A stretch of DNA of 64,000 nt from Azorhizobium sp965227945 (GCA_965227945.1 CBDDGQ010000005.1:744001-808000), one strand, 5' to 3'; numbered from the stretch's first letter, positions 27,201 through 34,958 are shown. Program-made: numbers and translations. Notes: generated from the sequence alone by a model not told the origin.

Positions 27201-27311
27201 TTCGGCTATAGTCCCCGCGCCAACATCGACATCGGGCTGCACTATGTGGGCCAGATCGCCGCCTCGGCCCAGTCCGGTGGGGTGAAGGGCGTGGTCAGCG
27301 TCAAGTTCTGA
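24297..27311 (+). CDS. Autotransporter with pepsin-family (A1) aspartic protease passenger
   Basis: About 1004 residues, surface-exposed type Va secreted protein. The start is uncertain: GTG 24297 is preferred because AGGGG lies 8 nt upstream; GTG 24300 is equivalent. The signal peptide ends near APAVA-Q (42). Residues 65-374 carry both halves of a pepsin-like protease: VLVDTGSTGLYIL (Asp88), flap FTYGYSSGNQITGQIGYATV, GVMGVAYSGG, SIFDSGAGNATF (Asp290) and the terminal YYTVAYDYVNGRIGFLPV, matching pepsin's YYTVFDRANNKVGLAPV. Cysteine pairs 163/170 and 275/284 may form disulfides. A beta-helix stem follows (about 375-700, with IAPGNSIGTLGVLGG), then a 12-strand barrel from about 731 (TTLWGQAYGGWG) ending VSVKF. 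Substrates are unknown. Confidence 0.88.
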   Translation: MVHATAGRHANVAFAPVLRRGLQLRSVAIMVGMIGLSAPAVAQTSAQITLNPFYQTATVNSGPDYNPFYYVNVAIGSPTATKNSVLVDTGSTGLYILQGALDPGSYTLTPTQFTYGYSSGNQITGQIGYATVYFPESKDSAGNVIALATAAPIAFGVITYFGCNSSNPNCPGYRAISSTTNPNNYGWNVNQTGVMGVAYSGGQAIFNPLAQLSGTYANGFLFQANQATGTSSPVLVVGLTAENTAGYTFANFASQGSTGGNIGLNAWNTKSIVTCFTASGSTGCLQSIFDSGAGNATFETAATGGANSTTTGSVSGPVTISVDGVMSFTSNLGNYNYAPEHGGTLGYNTGNEIFLYYTVAYDYVNGRIGFLPVGNILAGNTAFTSDSQLGQPGAGVILLGSVTLGPSFVSSRAFNLAQSGYLELGTPTIIVNGSATLNGTLSSANSGAVAFQGLKGQTNTLTLNGVNLFSSTLPVGVKDLNLVVNGVLPGAVALGNNATLGGSGLIVGSVSVGASAAIAPGNSIGTLGVLGGVTFKAGSTYSVEIGAPGTSDLLTLSGQAQLDGGTVSVTPYPGLAPTLGAYTILTAAGGVTGTFSGVSGAAFGTVGSAYPFLTPSLAYTPTSVLLELGRSAVTYASTAQSPNQAQVAAAADRLPGSNPVNIALSGLNAVTAPAAFNSLSGELYGSVQTGLQQQSILLRDAATSRVRQAFAQGAEPAATAAKTADLSPGGATTLWGQAYGGWGETYGTGNAAGLSSSIGGFLMGIDRPLGEAWRVGLLGGYSQSTFDVDARSSSASSDNYDVGAYAGARFGDLGLRFGATYTWHDLAANRSVVVGSLVNAVSSGYQAGTAQVFGEAGYSFHFGATTAEPFANLAYVHLSTNGVTETGGAAALTLQSGSFETTYSVLGLRLSQAVPIGTGAPLLLSGSLGWQHAFGDLTPTTTAVFAGSTPFSVSGLPLAQDAALVDIGFGYSPRANIDIGLHYVGQIAASAQSGGVKGVVSVKF

Positions 27312-27428
27312 CCTGGTGCGCGCCGTCGTCCCGCCTGCCGCTTCACGGCTTTGTGCATCCTGACGCCGTAACGGCGCCCCGTCCGGCAGCGTATGGATCG
27401 TCGCTGCCCTCACGCCAGACGGATCGCC

Positions 27429-28310
27429 ATGTCGCTGTTTCACGAACGCTCCGGCGCCTTCAGTGCCGAGAAGACCCTGGCCCTGGTGGGCAGCGTCCTG
27501 CCGGCGGTGGCGCTCGCCGCCTGGGCGATCGGCGGCGATCTGGGCGGACGTCCGGTGTCGGCGGCAATCCATTTCACCGGATTGTGGGCCATCCGCCTGC
27601 TGTTCATCAGCCTGGCGGTCACGCCGGTCCGGCGCATCTTCCATTGGCCCAAGCTGGTGCTGGCCCGCCGCACCCTAGGGGTCGCCGCCATGGCCTATGC
27701 GGCGCTGCATCTGACGCTGTTCGTCATGGACCAGGGGTGGAGCGTGCAATTGGCCGCCCGCGAGATCGTGCTGCGCTTCTATCTGGCCATTGGGGCTGTG
27801 GCGGTGGCGCTGCTGCTGGCGCTGGGCGGCACTTCGTTCGACCGCGTGATCCGTCGCATGGGCGCCAAGCGCTGGAACGCCTTGCACGCCAGCGTCTACG
27901 GCATTGCGCTGCTGGCCAGCGTGCATTTCTTCATCCAGTCCAAGCTGGACGTCACCCAGGCGGTGATGATGAGCGGGTTCCTCATCTGGCTGTTCGGCTA
28001 TCGCCTCTGGCATCATCGGACAAATGCGGTGGGGCTGGTGGACCTCTTGGCGCTGGCGCTGGCGGCGGCGGTGCTCACGGCCGTGGTGGAGATCACCTGG
28101 TACGGCACCTTGACTGGCATCAGCCCCTGGCTGGTGGCGCAGGCGAACTTCCAGCCGGCCCTCGGCCTCAGCCCCGCGGCTTATGTGCTGGGCGCAGGAC
28201 TGCTGGTGACCCTCGCCGCGGCGGTCCGGCTGCACGTGTTTCCCCCGGCCAAGCTCGCCAAGGCGCGGACCGCCGCGCGCGCCCGGTCTCAGGCCGGCCC
28301 GGTCGCCTAA
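27429..28310 (+). CDS. msrQ: MsrQ-like ferric-reductase heme membrane protein (YedZ family)
   Basis: MsrQ passes electrons from the quinone pool or flavin reductase to periplasmic MsrP, which repairs methionine sulfoxide. From ATG 27429 the product is 293 residues with about six to eight membrane helices. Heme-ligating histidines of the ferric-reductase domain are seen in YAALHLTLFV and ALHASVYGIALLASVHFFIQ. TGLWAIRLLFISLAVTPVRR and LGVAAMAYAALHL are typical of the family. No msrP gene is adjacent, which is unusual. ATG 27393 is an alternative start. Its TAA overlaps the stop codon of convergent miaA by 4 nt. Confidence 0.85.
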   Translation: MSLFHERSGAFSAEKTLALVGSVLPAVALAAWAIGGDLGGRPVSAAIHFTGLWAIRLLFISLAVTPVRRIFHWPKLVLARRTLGVAAMAYAALHLTLFVMDQGWSVQLAAREIVLRFYLAIGAVAVALLLALGGTSFDRVIRRMGAKRWNALHASVYGIALLASVHFFIQSKLDVTQAVMMSGFLIWLFGYRLWHHRTNAVGLVDLLALALAAAVLTAVVEITWYGTLTGISPWLVAQANFQPALGLSPAAYVLGAGLLVTLAAAVRLHVFPPAKLAKARTAARARSQAGPVA

Positions 28311-29239
28311 AGGCCGAGCGCCTCGGTCAGCAGGGCCGGGGCCTCGTCCGGCGTGGCGCGGAGCCAGCCCTCCATCTGGTGGCGGAACCAGGTCACCTGA
28401 CGCTTGGCATAGCGCCGGCTCTCGCTCTGGCCTTCGGCCACCGCCTGATCCAGCGAGAGTTCGCCCGCCAGATGACGGGTGAGGGCCGGCACGCCCTGGG
28501 CCTTAAGCAACGGCCGGTCGGCGGGCAGTGCGCGCGTGGCCAGGGCCGCCACTTCCGCAAGGGCGCCCTCGGCCATCATGGTCTCGAAGCGCGCATCGAT
28601 CCGGGCGTTAAGATCCGCGCGGTCCATCTCCAGAACCAGGCGCAGGCATCGGTCCGCGTCCAGCAGACCGTGGTGCGGGTCCCTTTGCCAATGGCTGAGG
28701 GGCCGGCCGGTGGCCTCCAACACCTCCAGCGCCCGCAGGATGCGCTGGCGGTCGCGCGGCTTCAGCCCCATGGCGGTTTCCGGATCGCGGGTGGCGAGGC
28801 GGGCGTGCAGAATGACCGTGCTTTCGCCTTCCGCGGCGTCCCGGACCGCGGTGCGCACCGTTTCAGGAATGGCGGGAATGGGGGCAAGGCCCCGGGTCAG
28901 GGCGCGGAAGTAGAGGCCGGTGCCGCCCACCACGATGGGCAGGCGCCCTTCGGCCTCGGCGATCGCCGCCGCGATCTCCGTGAGCCAGCGGCCGACGGAA
29001 TAATCGGCACCGGCATCCACATGGCCGTAGAGGCGGTGCAGGGCGCGGGCGAGATCCGCGTCCGGCGGGCGGGCCGTTATGACGCGCAAGGCGTCATACA
29101 CCTGCATGGAATCGGCGTTGATGATGATGCCGCCGGTGCGCTCCGCCAGCATCAGCGCCAGCGCCGACTTGCCGCTGGCCGTCGGACCTGCGATGAGCAC
29201 CGCCAATGGTTTCAAAGCCCTCAGAGTCCCCTTTGCCAT
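28307..29239 (-). CDS. miaA: tRNA dimethylallyltransferase MiaA
   Basis: Transfers a dimethylallyl group to A37 of tRNAs that read UNN codons. The product is 310 residues from ATG 29239. The P-loop GPTASGKS lies at 18-25, with INADSMQVYDALRVITARP (substrate binding) and YFRALTRGLAPIP next, and RYAKRQVTWFRHQ near the C-terminus, all MiaA signatures. The start codon shares bases with the divergent serB start (CATG, 29237-29240), so the promoter of each gene must lie inside the other; a shorter MiaA start such as the TTG about seven codons later is possible. Confidence 0.95.
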   Translation of the reverse strand: MAKGTLRALKPLAVLIAGPTASGKSALALMLAERTGGIIINADSMQVYDALRVITARPPDADLARALHRLYGHVDAGADYSVGRWLTEIAAAIAEAEGRLPIVVGGTGLYFRALTRGLAPIPAIPETVRTAVRDAAEGESTVILHARLATRDPETAMGLKPRDRQRILRALEVLEATGRPLSHWQRDPHHGLLDADRCLRLVLEMDRADLNARIDARFETMMAEGALAEVAALATRALPADRPLLKAQGVPALTRHLAGELSLDQAVAEGQSESRRYAKRQVTWFRHQMEGWLRATPDEAPALLTEALGL

Positions 29240-30137
29240 GGTCTATGTCGCGACACTTATCTCAAATCCCGCTCACGGGCCCTTAACGCGCGAGGTCATC
29301 GCCACCGCCCGCGCCCATCTGCCGGGGGCGGAGGAGCCGGTACATCTGGACGGCGACATCGCCGCCGAGATCCCGTTTGACCCGCCCGCCGATTTCACCG
29401 TGCACGGCGTGGAGGACACGGTGCGCGAGGCCCTCGCCGGTGCGCCGGTGGATGTGGTGGTGCAACTGGCGGCCGGTCGCCGCAAGCGCTTGTTCGTGGC
29501 GGACATGGATTCCACCATGATCGGCCAGGAGTGCATCGATGAACTGGCCGACATGGTCGGTCTCAAGGCGCATGTGGCAGCCATCACCGAACGCGCCATG
29601 CGCGGCGAAATTGCGTTCGAGCCGGCCCTGCGCGAGCGGGTGGCTCTGTTGAAGGGACTGCGGGCCGAGGTGGTGGACGAGGTCCTGCGCGAGCGCATCC
29701 GACTGACAGCGGGCGGGAAGGCGCTGGTCGCGACCATGAAGGCGAACGGCGCTTATACCGCTTTGGTCTCGGGCGGCTTCACGTTGTTCACCGGCCCGGT
29801 GGCGGCGATGATCGGCTTCGACGAGGATCGCTCCAACATCCTCCACGTGGAGAATGCGCAGTTGGCCGGCACCGTGGCGGAGCCCATTCTGGGGCGGGAC
29901 GCCAAGACGGCCACCCTCATCGAGCTGCGGGACCGGCTGCATCTGGCGCCCTCCGAAACCCTCGCGGTGGGCGACGGCGCCAATGACCTGGGCATGCTGG
30001 GGGAGGCAGGACTGGGGGTTGCCTTCCATGCCAAGCCGAAGGTGGCCGCCGCCGCGCACGCCCGCATCGACCATGGCGATCTCACCGCGCTGCTATATCT
30101 GCAGGGCTATACGCGGGAAGAAATCCGCGAGGGCTAG
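29238..30137 (+). CDS. serB: Phosphoserine phosphatase SerB
   Basis: Last step of serine synthesis: phosphoserine to serine. The product is 299 residues from ATG 29238, with N-terminal MVYVATLISNPAHGPLT typical of alphaproteobacterial SerB. The HAD motifs are clear: motif I VADMDSTMIGQE (nucleophile Asp89, acid Asp91), motif II ALVSGGFTLF, motif III Lys within GRDAKTAT, and motif IV VGDGANDLGML. It diverges from miaA with overlapping start codons and is followed by a strong bidirectional terminator. Confidence 0.96.
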   Translation: MVYVATLISNPAHGPLTREVIATARAHLPGAEEPVHLDGDIAAEIPFDPPADFTVHGVEDTVREALAGAPVDVVVQLAAGRRKRLFVADMDSTMIGQECIDELADMVGLKAHVAAITERAMRGEIAFEPALRERVALLKGLRAEVVDEVLRERIRLTAGGKALVATMKANGAYTALVSGGFTLFTGPVAAMIGFDEDRSNILHVENAQLAGTVAEPILGRDAKTATLIELRDRLHLAPSETLAVGDGANDLGMLGEAGLGVAFHAKPKVAAAAHARIDHGDLTALLYLQGYTREEIREG

Positions 30138-30163
30138 ACCCCGGATGAGACCGTTGGAACGAA

Positions 30164-30191
30164 AAATGCCCCGGCGCTGACCGGGGCATTT
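30164..30191. terminator. Bidirectional terminator between serB and degP
   Basis: AAATGCCCCGG (30164-30174) pairs with CCGGGGCATTT (30181-30191) with the 6-nt loop CGCTGA. On the minus strand the stem runs into CATTTTTCG, a proper T-tract for degP, and on the plus strand into TTTGTGTTTC for serB. Confidence 0.9.
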
Positions 30192-30276
30192 GTGTTTCAA
30201 AATCAGGATGTTATGGTTAACATCTCAGTTAAAGCTTTACATGAAGTCGGCCACATCGGCCCCCACGCCGCTCCGC

Positions 30277-31752
30277 TCAGTTGAGCGGTACGGCGGCGAA
30301 CTGGACCTGGCCGTCCGCGTCGGAGACCAGGAGCAAAGCGGACTTCTTGTTGTCCTTCCTCAGCGCGTCCACGCGCTTCTGCAGGTCGGCCGGGGCCGAC
30401 ACCGGCTCCTGACCCACCTCGACGATCACCTGGCCCGGCTTGAGGCCCTTGTCGGCGGCCGGCGAGTTGCGGTCCACCGAGGTGATGACCACGCCCTTCA
30501 CCGTGTCCTTCAGCTTGAACTTCTTGCGCAGGTCGTCGCTGATGGCGGCCACTTCCAGGCCCAGCACCTTCTTGACCACCGGCTTGTCCGCATCGAGGGA
30601 GGCCTTGGTGGGCGCGGTCTTCTCGTCTTCCGGTGCGCGGGCCACCTGGAGCTTGAAGGTCTCCTCCTTGCCCTTGCGGATCACCGTCACGTCCACTTCC
30701 TTGCCCACCGGCGTGTCGGCGACGATCCGCGGCAGGTCGCGGACGTCCTTGACGTCCTTGCCATCGAAGCGGACCACCACGTCGCCCGCCTTCAGGCCGG
30801 CGCGGGCGGCAGGGCTGTTGTCGTCATTGAGGCCGCCCACCAGGGCACCCCGCGGCTTGCCGAGGCCGAGGCTCTCGGCGATCTCGTCGGAGACGGACTG
30901 GATGCGCACGCCGATCCAGCCGCGCCGCACTTCCTTATACTGCTCCAGCTGGGCGATCACCGGCGCCGCGGAGGAGGAGGGCACCGCAAAGCCGATGCCG
31001 ATGGAGCCGCCGGAGGGGGAGATGATGGCGGTATTGATGCCGATCACGTCGCCGTCCATGTTGAACAGCGGCCCGCCGGAATTGCCGCGGTTGATGGCGG
31101 CGTCCGTCTGCAGGAAGTTGTCATAAGGGCCGGAATTGATGTCCCGGTTGCGGGCGGAGATCACGCCCACCGTCACCGAGCCGCCCAGGCCGAACGGATT
31201 GCCGATGGCCATCACCCAGTCGCCGACCCGCATCTTGTCGGAATCGCCGAACTTCACCGCTACCAGCGGCTTGTCCGGCTTCACCTTCAGCAGCGCCAGG
31301 TCGGTCTTGGTGTCCCGGCCGATCAGTTCCGCCTTCAGCTTCGAGCCGTCGTTGAAATTGGCGTAGATTTCGTCAGCGTCGGCGATCACGTGGTTGTTGG
31401 TCACGATGAAGCCGGACGGATCGATCACGAAGCCCGAGCCCAGCGAGGACACCCGGCGGGGACGCTGGGTCGATCCCTGCTCGCTGTCTTCCTGCTGCCG
31501 TTTCTTGAAGAATTCGTCGAAAAAGTCCTCGAAGGGGGAGCCGGGCGGCAGCTGCGGCGTCGGCACGCTGCGCGAGGGCGCGACGTTCTGCGAGGTGGAG
31601 ATGTTCACCACCGCGTCCATCACCTTTTCCGCCACATCGGCGACGGTGTCCGGCCCCTTGCCGGGGGCCGCCACAGCGGGAGCCGCAACCATCAGGGCCA
31701 GGGCCAAGGCGGGCGCCGCGAGAGCGGTACGAAGACGGATCAATGCGGACAT
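30277..31752 (-). CDS. degP: Periplasmic Do-family serine protease DegP/DegQ
   Basis: Envelope protein quality-control protease and chaperone, 491 residues from ATG 31752 (GAGGAG 5 nt upstream). The signal peptide ends about residue 29. The catalytic triad is His121 (VTNNHVIAD), Asp151 (TDLALLKV) and Ser225 (RGNSGGPLF). Two PDZ domains follow, around 290-375 and 400-485 (ARAGLKAGDVVVRFDGKDV; AADKGLKPGQVIVEVGQEPV). The segment FFKKRQQEDSEQGSTQRP (81-98) is the LA-loop region. It is downstream of hflK-hflC-DUF2065 on the same strand, a common alphaproteobacterial membrane-proteolysis cluster, but a 274-nt gap with a hairpin separates it. Confidence 0.95.
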   Translation of the reverse strand: MSALIRLRTALAAPALALALMVAAPAVAAPGKGPDTVADVAEKVMDAVVNISTSQNVAPSRSVPTPQLPPGSPFEDFFDEFFKKRQQEDSEQGSTQRPRRVSSLGSGFVIDPSGFIVTNNHVIADADEIYANFNDGSKLKAELIGRDTKTDLALLKVKPDKPLVAVKFGDSDKMRVGDWVMAIGNPFGLGGSVTVGVISARNRDINSGPYDNFLQTDAAINRGNSGGPLFNMDGDVIGINTAIISPSGGSIGIGFAVPSSSAAPVIAQLEQYKEVRRGWIGVRIQSVSDEIAESLGLGKPRGALVGGLNDDNSPAARAGLKAGDVVVRFDGKDVKDVRDLPRIVADTPVGKEVDVTVIRKGKEETFKLQVARAPEDEKTAPTKASLDADKPVVKKVLGLEVAAISDDLRKKFKLKDTVKGVVITSVDRNSPAADKGLKPGQVIVEVGQEPVSAPADLQKRVDALRKDNKKSALLLVSDADGQVQFAAVPLN

Positions 31753-31992
31753 GGCACTCCTCGCGAGCGGCAGATGATGGCGCGGGCCCAGGCCGCATGC
31801 GGTCGGACCCAAAACACGCCATGGAATGAGAGACCAAAACCCGCTTGAGGGTGAGTCACGCTCAAGTGATCGCCTTCCAAGCAGTAACCCTTCACCGGGG
31901 GCGCGGGGTCGATTGCCCGACCCATGGCCCTCGCCCTGTCGCAGGCGATGCCCGTCCCCGGCGCAATGCTAGCCCAGACCCCGGCTGGCGGC

Positions 31993-32019
31993 CATGGCCG
32001 CGACGCGTGCGCGGCCATG
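31993..32019 (-). other. 10-bp stem hairpin between DUF2065 gene and degP
   Basis: CATGGCCGCG (31993-32002) pairs with CGCGGCCATG (32010-32019) around ACGCGTG, starting 8 nt after the DUF2065 stop. No T-tract follows. It may separate hflKC expression from degP, whose own promoter would lie in 31753-31992; I could not identify that promoter with confidence. Confidence 0.45.
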
Positions 32020-32026
32020 ACTTGGA

Positions 32027-32218
32027 TCAGCTTCGGACCAGCCAGACCACCAGAACCCCGACCACCCCGGCCAGAAGGCCGGCGATGCGCATGGGCATTT
32101 CAGGCGCCTTGAGGATCGCCTTCATCGCCTTGCGCCACGCGGCGGGGAACGCCGCGAGGCTGAGGCCCTCGATCACCAGCACGAGCCCGAGGGCGGCAAG
32201 CAGGTCGCGCATGGCCAT
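32027..32218 (-). CDS. Small DUF2065 membrane protein (YjeT-like)
   Basis: A 63-residue protein with two predicted membrane helices (LLAALGLVLVIEGLSLAAFP and IAGLLAGVVGVLVVWLV) joined by a basic loop, FPAAWRKAMKAILKAPEMPMR. This is the DUF2065/YjeT family, which lies next to hflC in many Proteobacteria. Here it starts 5 nt after hflC. The second Met (third codon) could also be the start. Function is not established. Confidence 0.87.
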   Translation of the reverse strand: MAMRDLLAALGLVLVIEGLSLAAFPAAWRKAMKAILKAPEMPMRIAGLLAGVVGVLVVWLVRS

Positions 32219-32223
32219 CGGCG

Positions 32224-33168
32224 TCAGCGGACCGCGGGCGCTGCCGCCCCTGCAGCCGCTGGGCCCGGCGCCGGCGCCGCGCCAGCCGCTTGCGGCACGC
32301 CGCCGAACGGCCCCTTGAAATATCGGAAGAAATCCGAGTCGGGGCTGAGCACCAGGCGGGTATCGCTCTGCTTCATGGAGGCTTCATAGGCCTGCATGGA
32401 GCGATAGAAGGTGAAGAACTCAGGGTCCTTGCCAAAGGCGGCGGCAAAGATCTGGTTCCGCTCCGCATCGCCCTGACCGCGCAAGGTTTCACCGCGCGAG
32501 TTGGCTTCGGCCACCAGCACGGTGACCTCCCGGTCGGCGCGCGAGCGCGTCCGCTGGGCCGCTTCGCTGCCCTGCGCCCGGATTTCCGCCGCTTCGCGCT
32601 GGCGTTCCGTCTGCATGCGCTGGAACACCGCCTGGCTGTTGGCTTCCGGCAGATCCGCCCGGCGGATGCGCACATCCACCACGGTGATGCCGAAGTTGCT
32701 GGCCTCCCGGTTGACCTGCTCGCGGATGCGGGCCATCAGGCCTTCGCGCTCGTCCCGCACCACCTGGATGAAGGTGCTCTCACCCAGCACCCGCCGCAAA
32801 GACGAGTTCAGGATGGTGGCGAGGCGAGAATTGGCCCCTTCGATGGTGCCGACCGACTGGAAGTATTTCAGCGGATCGGAGATGCGATAGCGGGCGAAGG
32901 CATCCACCACGAGGCGCTTCTGATCGGAAGCGATGACTTCCTGGGAGGGATTCTCCAGGTCGAGAATGCGCTTGTCGATATAGACCACGCTGTCGATGAA
33001 CGGCACTTTCCAGTGCAGGCCAGGGGTGGTGATGGGCGGCAGGGGACTGCCGAGGCGCAGCACCAGCGCCTGCTGGTTCTGGGTGACGGTGAAGGCGGAG
33101 GAGTACAGACCCACCACCACGACCAGGAAGGCGATCAGCAGGCCGCCACCAAAGACAGAGCTTTTCAT
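32224..33168 (-). CDS. hflC: HflC, modulator of FtsH protease
   Basis: An SPFH/prohibitin-family membrane protein that with HflK forms a large cage around the AAA protease FtsH and tunes its access to membrane substrates. It has 314 residues: one N-terminal signal-anchor (GGGLLIAFLVVVVGLYSSAF), an SPFH domain (TQNQQALVLRLGSPLPP to about 190), a long alpha-helical stretch (190-260) and an Ala/Pro-rich tail. The ATG overlaps the hflK stop by 4 nt. Confidence 0.95.
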   Translation of the reverse strand: MKSSVFGGGLLIAFLVVVVGLYSSAFTVTQNQQALVLRLGSPLPPITTPGLHWKVPFIDSVVYIDKRILDLENPSQEVIASDQKRLVVDAFARYRISDPLKYFQSVGTIEGANSRLATILNSSLRRVLGESTFIQVVRDEREGLMARIREQVNREASNFGITVVDVRIRRADLPEANSQAVFQRMQTERQREAAEIRAQGSEAAQRTRSRADREVTVLVAEANSRGETLRGQGDAERNQIFAAAFGKDPEFFTFYRSMQAYEASMKQSDTRLVLSPDSDFFRYFKGPFGGVPQAAGAAPAPGPAAAGAAAPAVR

Positions 33169-34295
33169 CGGGTGGCCCCCTGCGGCTGGGCGCCGGTGGT
33201 GGCCGGGGCGCGACGCAGCGTTTCGTTCAGCGGCAGCACGGGCACGACGCCCCCGCCGCGCGACGCATTCTGGTCCACGATCACCTTTTCCACCCCGCCG
33301 AAGACCCGTTCCATGGTTTCATAATACATCCGCTCGCGGGTCACATCCTTGGCCAGCAGATACTGGTCATAGATGGACAGGAAGCGGCTGGCCTGACCGC
33401 GGGCCTCCACGACACTGCGTTCCTTGTAGGCCTGGGCGGCATTCTCGATGCGCGCGGCGTCACCACGGGCTTCCGGGAGGACCCGGTTGGCATAGGTCTG
33501 CGCTTCGTTCTGGGCGCGCTCGGCATCCGCACGGGCCGCCTGCACGTCGCGGAAGGCGTCGATGACCTGCGAGGGCGGATCCACCTTCTGCATCTGCACC
33601 TGGGTGATGCGCACACCGGCACCATAGGAATCCAGGGTCTTCTGCATCAGGTCATGCACCCCCTGCTCGATGGTCTGGCGGGCGCCGGTGAGGATGGGCT
33701 GAATGTTGTTGCGTCCGATCACCTCACGCATGGCGCTTTCGGCCACCGCTTTGATCGTGCCTTCCGGGTTCTGCACGTTGAACAGGAAGTGCTCGGCATT
33801 GTTGATGACCCAGAACACCGCGAAATCCACATCCACGATGTTTTCATCGCCGGTGAGCATCAGGCTTTCTTCGGGCACGTCGCGCAGCACGGTGGCATTG
33901 CGGCGGGTGTCCTCGGACAGGCGCATGCCGATGTCCAGGCGATTGACCCGCGTCACCTTGGGGGTGAGCACGGTCTCGATGGGGTAGGGCAGGTGATAGT
34001 TGAGGCCCGGCTGGGTCAGCTGCACGAACTTGCCGAAGCGCAGCACCACGCCCTGCTCATCGGGCTCGACCCGATAGAAACCGGAGAGCATCCAGCCGGC
34101 CACGACCAGCGCCACCAAAAGAATGGCGCCCTTGGTGCCCATGGAGCCCGGCAGCAGATGGCGCAGGCGATCCTGGCTGCGACGGATCAGGTCTTCAATA
34201 TCTGGAGGCGTTGGTCCCGACGACGACGGCCCCGTTCCCCAGGGCCCACGGGGCCCGTTCCCCCACGGGCCACCGCCTTGATTCTTCCACGACAT
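33165..34295 (-). CDS. hflK: HflK, modulator of FtsH protease
   Basis: Partner of HflC. The product is 376 residues from ATG 34295; an earlier in-frame codon adds an unconserved basic stretch. The N-terminus is Gly/Pro/Asn-rich (SWKNQGGGPWGNGPRGP), the classic HflK cytosolic leader, followed by an anchor helix near 55-75 (GAILLVALVVAGWML), the SPFH domain (FYRVEPDEQGVVLRFGK) and a helical arm with QAARADAERAQNEAQTYA. It is the first gene of the hflK-hflC-DUF2065 unit. Confidence 0.95.
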   Translation of the reverse strand: MSWKNQGGGPWGNGPRGPWGTGPSSSGPTPPDIEDLIRRSQDRLRHLLPGSMGTKGAILLVALVVAGWMLSGFYRVEPDEQGVVLRFGKFVQLTQPGLNYHLPYPIETVLTPKVTRVNRLDIGMRLSEDTRRNATVLRDVPEESLMLTGDENIVDVDFAVFWVINNAEHFLFNVQNPEGTIKAVAESAMREVIGRNNIQPILTGARQTIEQGVHDLMQKTLDSYGAGVRITQVQMQKVDPPSQVIDAFRDVQAARADAERAQNEAQTYANRVLPEARGDAARIENAAQAYKERSVVEARGQASRFLSIYDQYLLAKDVTRERMYYETMERVFGGVEKVIVDQNASRGGGVVPVLPLNETLRRAPATTGAQPQGATR

Positions 34296-34494
34296 CCGTC
34301 GACTCCCGTCGGAGCGCCGCGTCAATCGCGGCGGTCCACACCTCTACCACTCTGCCACCGTCTTGCGGGAGATCAGGCGCGCCCGTTCGACGCGGCGAGA
34401 GCTCCCCGCCGGTGGGCAGGTTATAGAAAAGCGCGCGTCTCGTTTCAACGCGGCGCGCGCTTGTTCTCACTATCAGATAGGCACGCGGTCCAGG

Positions 34495-34773
34495 TTACGC
34501 AACGGGAGTCCCGCTGGCGGACGCCCGCTCGCCCGCGCCAATGGCGCGGGTGGGAGCGCCGGCGCCGCGATAATGGTCCAGCACAAACAAACGGATCGCT
34601 GAGGACAGATTGCCCTGATTGCGGCCCGAGTCGATGGTCGCCACCAGGTCGGACAAGGTCAGCCGCCGGTGTCCGGCGATCTCCTTCAGCGCGTCCCAGA
34701 AGGCGTCTTCCAGGCTGACGCTGGTCTTATGGCCGGCAATCACGATAGATCTTTTCACCACGGGGCTTTTCAT
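34495..34773 (-). CDS. Ribbon-helix-helix domain protein (RHH_4 type)
   Basis: A 92-residue small protein. The core VKRSIVIAGHKTSVSLEDAF followed by WDALKEIAGHRRLTLSDLV and SAIRLFVLDHYR fits a ribbon-helix-helix fold: one beta strand, then two helices. Its ATG overlaps the stop of the DUF4169 gene by 4 nt, so the two are coupled. This pair next to fumC recurs in Hyphomicrobiales. A DNA-binding role is plausible from the fold, but the target is unknown. Confidence 0.8.
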   Translation of the reverse strand: MKSPVVKRSIVIAGHKTSVSLEDAFWDALKEIAGHRRLTLSDLVATIDSGRNQGNLSSAIRLFVLDHYRGAGAPTRAIGAGERASASGTPVA

Positions 34774-34958
34774 AGGTCTTCCCTCTCGGTGCGCGCGTGT
34801 CCATCGAGGCGCCGAGCCTTGAGCTGCTCCTCCGCAGCCTGTACCCCCCGCTCCGCCTTCGTGCGTCCGAACCGAATCCGGTTCTCCGCAGCGTCAGCTT
34901 GCGCCTGCGTGCGGGCACGCGATTTGCGGGCCCGATGAAGATTCACGACGTCGCCCAA
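34770..34958 (-). CDS. Small DUF4169-family protein
   Basis: A 62-residue, highly charged protein beginning MGDVVNLHRARKSRARTQAQ and containing AAENRIRFGRTKAER, the recognisable DUF4169 pattern. It is probably one or two amphipathic helices. It is co-translated with the downstream ribbon-helix-helix gene and diverges from fumC. Function is unknown; the basic N-terminus and pairing with an RHH protein hint at a regulatory module. Confidence 0.82.
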   Translation of the reverse strand: MGDVVNLHRARKSRARTQAQADAAENRIRFGRTKAERGVQAAEEQLKARRLDGHARTEREDL

